Below, in pieces: positions 14,379 to 19,814 of a DNA stretch of 19,814 nucleotides. The notes below the pieces were generated by a model. That model had not been told where the DNA came from, did not search any database, and was given only the letters and a program-made list of their open reading frames with translations. A program made the position numbers and the translations under genes. Every line of letters starts with the position of its first letter. Position 1 is the stretch's first letter. Origin of the DNA: Thermoplasmata archaeon (GTDB taxonomy: Archaea; Thermoplasmatota; Thermoplasmata; UBA10834); NCBI GenBank assembly GCA_013331315.1, contig DUGQ01000017.1, forward strand, positions 1-19,814. The letters run 5' to 3'.

Positions 14379-15896
14379 TCACTCTGGCAAGTCGACTAGG
14401 TCTATCCTCACGACGCCCTTGATGTTGTAGGATCCCGGCAGCCCCTCTCCTGTCAGCTTCAACGGGTAGCTGTCCCCAGACAGGTACTCACCGTCGAAGG
14501 TGAGCGCGACTATGAGTGAGTCGTTGTACTCGACATCCGCTGCGGACAAGGTCTTGTTGTACTCATCTGAGCCAGTGACCTTCACTCCGTAACCTGCCTC
14601 AGCGAGGCTCTCGTTGAACAGCCAGTGAGAGGAGTCTGCTCCATCCACGAGACCCACGAGTATCCAGAGCGGTATACCGGCATAGCTGTGCTCCACCGAG
14701 TCCTCGGTGTAGTTGTAGTAGCTGACGTGCAACTCCTCGTCGCAGTTGAACAGCGCCACGAAGTCCCACTCCGTGAAGGTCGCATCGGTGAGGCCGGCGA
14801 GTGTCAACTCCCAGGCGGGGTTTTCTTCGAACCCTTCCATGGCTATCCTGACGATGCCCCTGACCTTCTGGGAGCCGGCCAAACCGTCGCCGACGATTCT
14901 CAACGGCCAGCTGTCATCTTCTAGGGCGTTTCCGTCAAGCTTGTAGGCCACCATTATGCTGTCGTTTCTGGAAACTTGCTCGGAGTCGAACAACGCGCAG
15001 TAGCCGTCCGATGCCGTCACATTCACGGTGTAACCTCCCTCTGCTAGTGCGTCGTTGAACATGTAGTGCCCGTCGGGGGCGTCCCCTTCGTCAACGGCTG
15101 ACAGCAGGACCCAGAGCGGCACGCCCTCGTAGGAGTGGTCACCATCTTCGTCCGTGTAATTGTAGTACATAGTATGGTAGTAGCACGATGCAAGCGACTC
15201 AAAGGTCTGGCAGTCCATGTCCATCGAGGTTACGCCGACAAGTTCCAGAGTCCAGTCCCTGACGTATTGGGCGACGTTCAGCTCCTTCACCATCTTCGCC
15301 CAGAAATGTCCGTCCGTAATCGGGGTCTCCTCGTCATCGACAATCACAATGCGGAGGCTGTCGTAGGCCAGGCGTTCCCCGTCCTCTTGGTAGGCCAGCA
15401 TCATGGTGAAATCGTCCGGTCCGAGAAGATCCCCTTCGAAGTCATAGATCGGGAAGGTGCCGTTCTCTACTTGGCCGGAGTTGTAGGTCATCTCGTAGCC
15501 GTCCCACGCCACCGTACCAAGACTGTAATTGTCTCCGTCGTATACGAGGTCCACCAGCTCTCTGATCGGTACCCCGGTGAAATTGAGCGGGCCGACAATC
15601 GTCCCAGTGGACTTCATATAGTATCCTGAACCCTCGTAGGACTGCATCTCGGCCAGATCCGAAATCGTAAGATTGACGGACTCCCCGAATCCAGAGACCG
15701 TGATTGCCACTGTCACGTCGGGCGTCTCGTTGTCCGTCCCCTGAATGGCCAGATATCCAATTGGCACGCTCAACAGGATTGCTGCGATTGCTATGAGGGC
15801 GATGGCCTTCGTCCGCCCAAGCCCTTTCGCGGCCTTGGGTGGCCGTGTTCCGTTCCCATGCCCCGGCTCTCCATCGATCTTGTTCTCCTCCGCCAT
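14379..15896 (-). CDS. Membrane-anchored protein with three SUOX-like (molybdopterin-fold) domains
   Basis: 505 residues from the ATG at 15894-15896, preceded by AGGGAG; a start at 15914 is possible, but longer versions would cross the TATA box. The N-terminus is hydrophilic, then residues about 30-50 form a transmembrane anchor (AIALIAIAAILLSVPIGYLA). Outside are three related domains: 62-220, 216-354 and 362-502. Each has the pattern of a strand, Y/F-x-GVP-L-x-x-LL, a DGY turn, then a final VRGIVRI-type strand. Domains 2 and 3 are clear duplicates (YYNYTDEDGDHSYEGVPLW against YYNYTEDSVEHSYAGIPLW). The fold is that of the sulfite-oxidase molybdopterin domain, but the Mo-ligating Cys position carries no Cys in any copy, so a binding rather than redox role is likely. 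First gene of the operon with the phosphoesterase and ECF importer. The fold assignment rests on motif pattern only. Confidence 0.78.
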   Translation of the reverse strand: MAEENKIDGEPGHGNGTRPPKAAKGLGRTKAIALIAIAAILLSVPIGYLAIQGTDNETPDVTVAITVSGFGESVNLTISDLAEMQSYEGSGYYMKSTGTIVGPLNFTGVPIRELVDLVYDGDNYSLGTVAWDGYEMTYNSGQVENGTFPIYDFEGDLLGPDDFTMMLAYQEDGERLAYDSLRIVIVDDEETPITDGHFWAKMVKELNVAQYVRDWTLELVGVTSMDMDCQTFESLASCYYHTMYYNYTDEDGDHSYEGVPLWVLLSAVDEGDAPDGHYMFNDALAEGGYTVNVTASDGYCALFDSEQVSRNDSIMVAYKLDGNALEDDSWPLRIVGDGLAGSQKVRGIVRIAMEGFEENPAWELTLAGLTDATFTEWDFVALFNCDEELHVSYYNYTEDSVEHSYAGIPLWILVGLVDGADSSHWLFNESLAEAGYGVKVTGSDEYNKTLSAADVEYNDSLIVALTFDGEYLSGDSYPLKLTGEGLPGSYNIKGVVRIDLVDLPE

Positions 15897-15926
15897 GCGA
15901 TTCTCCCTCGTCATGCTCGAGTAAGC

Positions 15927-15950
15927 ATATCGCGGAAGAGCTCTCGATAT
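15927..15950. promoter_or_regulatory. Dyad ATATCG-N12-CGATAT over the operon promoter
   Basis: A perfect 6-bp inverted repeat with a 12-nt spacer that itself contains the palindrome AGAGCTCT. It runs from the TATA box to the predicted start of the minus-strand operon, where a bound repressor would block transcription. Six-base arms can occur by chance, so this is a candidate operator only. Confidence 0.35.
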
Positions 15951-15955
15951 AAATA
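15946..15955 (-). promoter_or_regulatory. TATA box of the SUOX-like/ECF operon
   Basis: The minus strand reads TATTTATATC, close to the archaeal consensus. It places the transcript start near 15923-15925, about 27 nt ahead of the ATG at 15896. The leader is therefore too short for a riboswitch. A dyad ATATCG-N12-CGATAT (15927-15950) overlaps this box and the predicted start. Confidence 0.75.
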
Positions 15956-15997
15956 GGTGTCGAAAGGCCAAGCCTCTCCTCTGGGCTGGATAGCACG

Positions 15998-16005
15998 TAT
16001 ATATC
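15998..16005 (+). promoter_or_regulatory. TATA box of the fused permease gene
   Basis: TATATATC preceded by CACG. The predicted start is near 16027, giving a leader of about 23 nt with GGAGGTGG at 16035-16042. It supports the TTG start at 16050 over the GTG at 15957, which lies upstream of this box. With the minus-strand TATA at 15946-15955 it forms a compact divergent promoter region. Confidence 0.65.
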
Positions 16006-16049
16006 CAGATAAGACGATTACATTTGCAGCTGTCGGAGGTGGCGTGGCA

Positions 16050-17885
16050 TTGAACGAGTCTGTCAAGTACGGCCTTAGGACCGCAGCGGTGTTTCTTCTC
16101 GCGGTATTTGTCATCCTTACAGTGATGTTCGTGATTCTGAGGGTAGCCCCGGGAGACCCGGAAAGACTTGCCATGCCCCGGGATCCCGGCCAGCAGGAGT
16201 ATCCCGACGGGGTCATCGAAGAGATAAGAGCGTTGTTCGATGAGCCGTTGTCTGCCCAGTATGTTAACTTCATCCAGGACATGCTCTCAGGGGAGTTCTA
16301 TTACAGCTTCACGTTCCATACGGATGTCTCCGATTTCATATACGACTATATGTGGCGGACAGCCGCTCTGTTCGCGGCAGCGCTTCTACTGTCAGTGACG
16401 CTCGGCTTCCTTTACGGGTTTCTTAGCTCGCGTGTCCGGAAACACGTTCCCCGTCAGGTGGTATCCCTTGTTCCTCTGTTGCTGATGTCCGTCTCCGTGC
16501 TGAGCGTGGCATGGATCGGCTTTCACCTCACCGCAATCGAGGGTGACATATTCCCGTCGTCCCCGTTCCCAAATCCCGGCTCGTCTGATGACAGTCTGAT
16601 GGTTGATTTGTTCGGTAACTCACAGCTGGCCCATTCCATACTGCCAGTGCTCATCGTGAGCCTGGTATCGTTTGGTGCGCTCGCTCTGGTCATGAGGGAC
16701 GGGTATCGCTTGGGTTGGTCCCTCAACGGGTGCCCCGAGGAGAGGCCATCCTACCGCTCGGACGGGCTCTTCGTCTCCTTGCCTCTCATACAGCTGTTCG
16801 TCGCATCACTGATCTGTTGCATCATTGTTGCTGAGTATCTGCTGTCCTTCAGGGGTCTGGGTTGGCTGCTAATCGAATCGATGAACAGAAGGGACTACTT
16901 CCCGCTTCAAGCATCCTTCTTCTTGATTGCAGTCATGGTGTTCGTCGCCAACATCGTGTTGTACGTGTTGGTGACAGCTCTCAGGCCGAACAAAGGCTTT
17001 GACATGCCTCGGCAGGAATGCCCTCCAACTGGGCCAGTCGTGTCATATGGGAGCACGAAGAGCAGTGCAGAGAAGAAGGGTCTTGCCAGGGCCGCGTTGG
17101 CTGAAGGGTCTTCCATCTGCAGAGACTACGTTAAGAGCCCGGTCGGGCTTGTCTCTCTCGCCGTCTTCGCAGCCTTGTTCGGTGTTGCCTTGGCTGGCAG
17201 TCAGCAGGACATGGCCTTCGACCTGGCCCGCCGCCCGATCCCCTACGATCCGTCGACACTCTTCCTGATCGGTGCGGTCGCACCGATGACGATGACATTG
17301 CTGGGAGGCCTGTTGGCCTTTGTCCTGTCCATATTGCTCGGCATCGCATTCGGGGTCTCGATCCGTTTCACCCACGCCTTGATGCAGGGTGTGTTTCACG
17401 GGATCGTCTCGATGCCTATCGTGCCCTTCGTGATGCTGATCGCCTTCATCAGTGAAGAGGCCTGGCACAACGAACTCACGGTCGTCCCAAGGCTCGCCTT
17501 GCTGCTCTCGCTTCCGCTGGTTGTGCTTGTTGCCAATTCCCTGCTACTCTCAAGGCAGCGCTTGTGGTCTATGGGTCGCGATCCAAAATCAATAGCCGTC
17601 CGTGACTCTCTTCCGAAGGTCTTGTCATGGAGCCTGTTCGGCCTGAAGTACTCGTTGGTCGCGGGGCTGTCCGCAGTGGTGATGTGCGACTTCGTCGGTG
17701 TGACCCATTGGGAGAGCTGGGGCCGTAGTCTGAACCTGGTATTCGAAGGCGGACTCATGATGACTTCGGGAGGATGGGACTATGTGTTGCCTGCCCTGAT
17801 CGGGATATCTCTCCTTCTCTCGAGCGTGTTCCTTATCCTGGATACTCTTGAGAACATAATCAGACGTCGGCACGGACCGGTCTAG
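16050..17885 (+). CDS. Fused OppB-OppC-like ABC permease
   Basis: 611 residues from TTG 16050, which has GGAGGTGG 7 nt upstream; the resulting N-terminus MNESVKYGLRTAAVFLLAVF and then VILRVAPGDP matches DppB/OppB proteins. Residues 1-312 resemble the B subunit, ending with EYLLSFRGLGWLLIESMNRRDY (261-282), the familiar GLG...RDY region. Residues about 313-350 are a hydrophilic linker. Residues 358-611 resemble the C subunit: KSPVGLVSLAVFAALFGVAL, LGGLLAFVLSILLGIAFGV, then GGWDYVLPALIGISLLLSSV and a basic tail. One chain thus replaces the usual heterodimer. The cytoplasmic EAA loop of the B half (normally RAKG-like) is degenerate, reading MRDGYRLGWSLNGCPEERP. No ATPase or peptide-binding protein is adjacent. 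It is divergent from the SUOX/ECF operon and could share its regulation. The substrate is unknown. Confidence 0.8.
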   Translation: MNESVKYGLRTAAVFLLAVFVILTVMFVILRVAPGDPERLAMPRDPGQQEYPDGVIEEIRALFDEPLSAQYVNFIQDMLSGEFYYSFTFHTDVSDFIYDYMWRTAALFAAALLLSVTLGFLYGFLSSRVRKHVPRQVVSLVPLLLMSVSVLSVAWIGFHLTAIEGDIFPSSPFPNPGSSDDSLMVDLFGNSQLAHSILPVLIVSLVSFGALALVMRDGYRLGWSLNGCPEERPSYRSDGLFVSLPLIQLFVASLICCIIVAEYLLSFRGLGWLLIESMNRRDYFPLQASFFLIAVMVFVANIVLYVLVTALRPNKGFDMPRQECPPTGPVVSYGSTKSSAEKKGLARAALAEGSSICRDYVKSPVGLVSLAVFAALFGVALAGSQQDMAFDLARRPIPYDPSTLFLIGAVAPMTMTLLGGLLAFVLSILLGIAFGVSIRFTHALMQGVFHGIVSMPIVPFVMLIAFISEEAWHNELTVVPRLALLLSLPLVVLVANSLLLSRQRLWSMGRDPKSIAVRDSLPKVLSWSLFGLKYSLVAGLSAVVMCDFVGVTHWESWGRSLNLVFEGGLMMTSGGWDYVLPALIGISLLLSSVFLILDTLENIIRRRHGPV

Positions 17886-17889
17886 GACC

Positions 17890-19044
17890 CTAACTACCGA
17901 GTTCCTTAACGACTTCCTTAAGATGACGCCGTATCTCCAGCCTCTGCGGGCATAGGTCCTCACACTTCCCGCATTCCGTGCACTTCGAAGCCCTGTTCTC
18001 CGCCTTGACGGACCATTCGTACGCCCTCTTCGCATAGGACATGTCGTCGTACATAGAGCCGTGGTTAAGCTGTTCGAAGCAAGCCGGTATGTCGACGCCT
18101 GACGGACATGGCATGCAGTACTTGCACCCAGTGCATCTGACGGTCGACTTGGACTGCAGGTTCTTCTTGACACGCTCGACGAGCTTCTTCTCCCCTTTTC
18201 CCAGCCCGCGGGCCTCAGCATCTTCCGCGATTCGGATATTCTCCCGCAGCTGAGACATCGTGGTCATGCCGCTCAATACGACGTTCACCTCAGGCTTGTC
18301 CCAGATGAAACGGAGCGCGAGCTCCGCCGGTGTCCTCCTCGGGCTCGCGCGCCCGAGCATGGACCTGACATCCTTGGGCAGCTTGTTACCCAGAAACCCG
18401 CCAAGGAGTGGCTCCATCACAACCACTCCGAGCCCCTTCCTGGCGGCGTACTTGAGCCCCTTTGTGCCCGCCTGGTTCTCCTCGTCCATGTAGTTGTACT
18501 GTATCTGACAGAAACTCCAATCGTAGGCGTCCACGATCTTCTTGAACAGTGGGAGGTCGTCGTGGAACGAGAACCCCGCGTATCGTATCCTGCCGTCCGA
18601 TAGTGCGTCGTCCAAGAAGTCGGACACGTGGTGCTTCGTGAGGTTCTCCCAGAAACCCGTGTTCATCCCATGGAGCAGGTAGAAGTCTATGTGGTCCGTC
18701 CTGAGCCGCCTGAGCTGGTCTTCAAGGAACTTGTCCATGTCTCCCCTGCTCTTGACGAGCCAGCTAGGGAGCTTGGTGGCGATATTGACGTCCTCCCGAG
18801 GATACTCCCGAAGGACCTTTCCGAGGAAAGGTTCGCTCCATCCTCTCGGGCTTCTGTTCGACTTGTGATAGGGATACGCAGTGTCGAAGTAGTTCACTCC
18901 GTGAGCGATGGCATACCTTATCATCCTCGAGGCTCTCGCCTCGTCTATCTTGTGTGCCTTCCCGCCCACGGTCGGGAACCTCATGCACCCGAACCCTAGG
19001 ACGGAGGCGCTCTCGCCCGTTCTGCCGATACTTCGGTACCTCAT
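17890..19044 (-). CDS. Aldo/keto reductase with C-terminal 4Fe-4S motifs
   Basis: 384 residues from the ATG at 19042-19044, with GAAGGA 6 nt or so upstream; a TTG at 19065 would give seven extra residues. Residues 1-290 form the aldo/keto reductase barrel (RYRSIGRTGESASVLGFGCM). The catalytic tetrad is visible: Asp54 and Tyr59 in FDTAYPYH, Lys91 in ATKLP, His125 in YLLHGM. Residues 300-370 hold eight cysteines in two ferredoxin-like motifs: C304, C307, C310, C313 (CTGCKYCMPCP) and C355, C358, C361, C365 (CTECGKCEDLCP). This fusion is a known predicted-oxidoreductase family of archaea and anaerobic bacteria; the substrate is undefined. It is cytoplasmic and probably linked to ferredoxin-type electron transfer. 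The gene converges on the fused permease with a 4-nt gap and shows no clear functional link to it. Confidence 0.92.
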   Translation of the reverse strand: MRYRSIGRTGESASVLGFGCMRFPTVGGKAHKIDEARASRMIRYAIAHGVNYFDTAYPYHKSNRSPRGWSEPFLGKVLREYPREDVNIATKLPSWLVKSRGDMDKFLEDQLRRLRTDHIDFYLLHGMNTGFWENLTKHHVSDFLDDALSDGRIRYAGFSFHDDLPLFKKIVDAYDWSFCQIQYNYMDEENQAGTKGLKYAARKGLGVVVMEPLLGGFLGNKLPKDVRSMLGRASPRRTPAELALRFIWDKPEVNVVLSGMTTMSQLRENIRIAEDAEARGLGKGEKKLVERVKKNLQSKSTVRCTGCKYCMPCPSGVDIPACFEQLNHGSMYDDMSYAKRAYEWSVKAENRASKCTECGKCEDLCPQRLEIRRHLKEVVKELGS

Positions 19045-19081
19045 GACCAGTCCTTCGGACTGCAATCACCATTGCGCTGCT

Positions 19082-19091
19082 GCGATATTGA
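19082..19091 (-). promoter_or_regulatory. Possible TATA element of the aldo/keto reductase gene
   Basis: The minus strand reads TCAATATCGC. It predicts a start near 19060, about 16 nt ahead of the ATG at 19044, with GAAGGA in the leader. The match to the TATA consensus is only fair. Confidence 0.35.
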
Positions 19092-19171
19092 TGTTTGCCG
19101 GAGCCAATGGAAAGAACACGGAAGGGGTTTCTCGACGCTCAGGGGTTCCCTGCTACGCCCCTGCTCGTTCC

Positions 19172-19384
19172 TCACCATACGATGCCTGAACGGTTCTGGC
19201 TCGACTGTCCAGGGAAGTAGTCATCGTCGTACGGGTTGTTGTTGTTCTCGAAGTAGTTTCCCCCATCCTCTCCGTTCGTGTGCTGGTTGTTGTCACCGCT
19301 CGCGGAGACGTCATCGGCGACTCCGACGACGGCCACCCCGGCGATGAGACAGCCCACCAGTAACGCCGCGTATATCCTGGGCAT
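19172..19384 (-). CDS. Small secreted Asn/Asp-rich protein
   Basis: A 70-residue protein. Residues 1-28 are a signal peptide (MPRIYAALLVGCLIAGVAVVG, likely cleaved after VSA near residue 28 or earlier). The mature part of about 42 residues is strongly hydrophilic and acidic, rich in Asn, Asp, Gly and Gln (GDNNQHTNGEDGGNYFENNN, then NPYDDDYFPGQSSQNRSGIVW). It has no Cys in the mature part and no known domain. The ATG has no ribosome site, but a TATA-like TTAATA (19408-19413) lies about 26 bp upstream, which is the spacing of a leaderless archaeal transcript. The clear signal peptide plus a placed promoter argue it is real. The function is unknown: it could be a secreted peptide, an ion-binding tether or a fragment of a larger decayed gene. 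Confidence 0.55.
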   Translation of the reverse strand: MPRIYAALLVGCLIAGVAVVGVADDVSASGDNNQHTNGEDGGNYFENNNNPYDDDYFPGQSSQNRSGIVW

Positions 19385-19407
19385 GACACATCGGATTCAT
19401 CGTAGGC

Positions 19408-19413
19408 TATTAA
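19408..19413 (-). promoter_or_regulatory. TATA-like element for a leaderless transcript
   Basis: The minus strand reads GGCTTAATAGCC around this position, with TTAATA centred 26 bp ahead of the ATG at 19384. This spacing puts the transcript start at or next to the start codon, in line with the absence of a ribosome site. Confidence 0.4.
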
Positions 19414-19414
19414 G

Positions 19415-19433
19415 CCGTTATCTGCCCGTTATC
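19415..19433. repeat. Direct repeat CCGTTATC, 11-bp period, upstream of TATA
   Basis: CCGTTATC occurs at 19415-19422 and again at 19426-19433, one helical turn apart. It lies immediately upstream of the TTAATA element of the small secreted gene. This is the position of an activator site in archaeal promoters, though the repeat is short. Confidence 0.4.
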
Positions 19434-19479
19434 AGCTCGTGTACCTGTTACGCGTCCAACATCCATCACGGAAAGTTCT

Positions 19480-19521
19480 ACTGATGTCCCAAATCAGTTA
19501 TTAACGGTGAAATCCTTTCAC
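19480..19521. promoter_or_regulatory. Two small dyads between divergent secreted-protein genes
   Basis: ACTGAT-N7-ATCAGT at 19480-19498 and GTGAAA-N3-TTTCAC at 19507-19521 lie in the 189-bp gap between the minus gene starting at 19384 and the plus gene starting at 19574. TTATTAA between them (19498-19504) may be a weak TATA element for the plus gene. The GTCAGT at 19541-19546 recalls the dyad half-sites at 151-234. These are candidate operators, individually weak. Confidence 0.35.
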
Positions 19522-19573
19522 GTGCTAACTGGGCAAGTCAGTCAGTGCGCTTGCTCGGTGGGGGAGAGACGCA

Positions 19574-19750
19574 ATGAGGTCAAACGCAGTAGGGCGTGTG
19601 AGAGGGCTGCTTGCTAGCGTATGCATGTGCACAGTGGCCATGATGGTGCTGCCGGTCGCAGGGTCGGACTCCCTGCCTTCGACCGTGTTTATAGATGGAG
19701 TGCCTCTGTATCAGCAGACCGCGCCACATCCCTTGGCGTCGATCTGCTGA
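19574..19750 (+). CDS. Secreted protein, N-terminal fragment broken by an inverted repeat
   Basis: An ATG at 19574 with a purine-rich GGGGGAGAG upstream opens a 58-codon frame. It begins MRSNAVGRVRGLLASVCMCT, followed by VAMMVLPVAGSDSLPSTVF and then IDGVPLYQQ: a basic start, a hydrophobic core and a likely cleavage near VAG, so a signal peptide. After about 48 codons the sequence enters the 24-nt loop of a perfect inverted repeat, and the stop at 19748-19750 lies in the repeat's second arm. The stop is therefore probably not the true end. The real protein most likely continues beyond the contig. The mature start (STVFIDGVPLY) looks like a beta strand but is too short to assign. Confidence 0.6.
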   Translation: MRSNAVGRVRGLLASVCMCTVAMMVLPVAGSDSLPSTVFIDGVPLYQQTAPHPLASIC

Positions 19751-19814
19751 TACAGAGGCACTCCATCTATAAACACGGTCGAAGGCAGGGAGTCCGACCC
19801 TGCGACCGGCAGCA
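19647..19814. repeat. Perfect 72-bp inverted repeat with 24-nt loop at the window end
   Basis: Bases 19647-19718 are the exact reverse complement of 19743-19814, separated by 19719-19742. Every base of both arms pairs, and the second arm ends at the last base of the window. The arms consist of coding sequence for the signal-peptide protein that starts at 19574, so the second arm is that gene read backwards. No transposase, target-site duplication or recombinase gene accompanies it. Perfect identity and termination at the edge fit a fold-back chimera from amplification or assembly better than a natural element. Confidence 0.9.

Noticed and set aside
14379-15896. Active molybdopterin oxidoreductase
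   Set aside because: No Cys is seen at the molybdenum-ligand strand in any of the three domains, and no Mo-cofactor synthesis, heme or export-chaperone genes are nearby.
15896-15950. A TPP or other riboswitch ahead of the ECF operon
   Set aside because: The predicted transcript start is about 27 nt from the start codon, which leaves no room for a folded aptamer, and no THI-box-like sequence is seen.
15957-16049. N-terminal extension of the fused permease from the GTG at 15957
   Set aside because: It would start upstream of the TATA box at 15998-16005. The TTG at 16050 has a strong ribosome site and gives the normal OppB-like N-terminus.
19647-19814. Terminal inverted repeat of an insertion sequence or a linear-element telomere
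   Set aside because: The arms are coding sequence of the local gene, the loop is only 24 nt, and there is no transposase or replication gene nearby. A fold-back artefact explains it more simply.

Overview
The window reads as a piece of an archaeal chromosome, most likely a Thermoplasmatota/Euryarchaeota-type organism and probably a metagenome contig. This is an inference from several sequence features. Archaeal TATA boxes (TTTATATA-like) lie about 25 nt ahead of the expected transcript starts. Strong GGAGGTG-type ribosome binding sites are present, several genes use TTG starts, one small gene looks leaderless, and there is a winged-helix/STAND/TPR regulator and several secreted proteins with a single membrane anchor. 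The DNA is moderately GC-rich and densely coded. No stretch longer than 300 bases lacks a gene, and I see no rRNA, tRNA, CRISPR, transposase or integrase.

Layout. At the left edge (1-138, minus) is the signal-peptide start of a secreted protein, with two matched dyads flanking its TATA box. Next come a secreted, membrane-anchored surface protein (325-1791, minus) and, divergent from it, a large wHTH-STAND-TPR regulator (1955-4705, plus). A DASS/SLC13 sodium-coupled anion symporter (4754-6262, plus) is followed by a small TrkA-N/RCK-like protein (6279-6629, plus). Converging on these are a CBS-domain protein (6636-7106, minus) and an MscS-type channel with an extracellular domain (7147-8685, minus). 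A small Bud32/APH-like kinase (8855-9589, plus) converges on the main feature of the window.

That feature is a tightly packed five-gene minus-strand operon (15896 down to 9575): a membrane-anchored protein with three SUOX-like (molybdopterin-binding-fold) domains, a secreted calcineurin-like phosphoesterase ending in a SUOX-like domain, an ECF S-component fused to a transmembrane segment and a SUOX-like domain, a double ECF ATPase, and an EcfT permease. The last three match the order and sizes of the YkoE-YkoD-YkoC thiamine/hydroxymethylpyrimidine importer as I remember it. The extracellular SUOX-like modules appear to be an addition. The working hypothesis is an importer in which exported SUOX-like domains capture a ligand and a surface phosphatase trims it before uptake; the substrate is unknown. 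Across the shared promoter region lies a fused OppB-OppC-like permease (16050-17885, plus) with no partner ATPase or binding protein in view.

The right end holds an aldo/keto reductase with two Fe-S motifs (17890-19044, minus), a small Asn/Asp-rich secreted protein (19172-19384, minus), and the start of another secreted protein (from 19574, plus). That last gene runs into a perfect 72-bp inverted repeat ending exactly at the window edge, which is most likely a fold-back assembly or amplification artefact.
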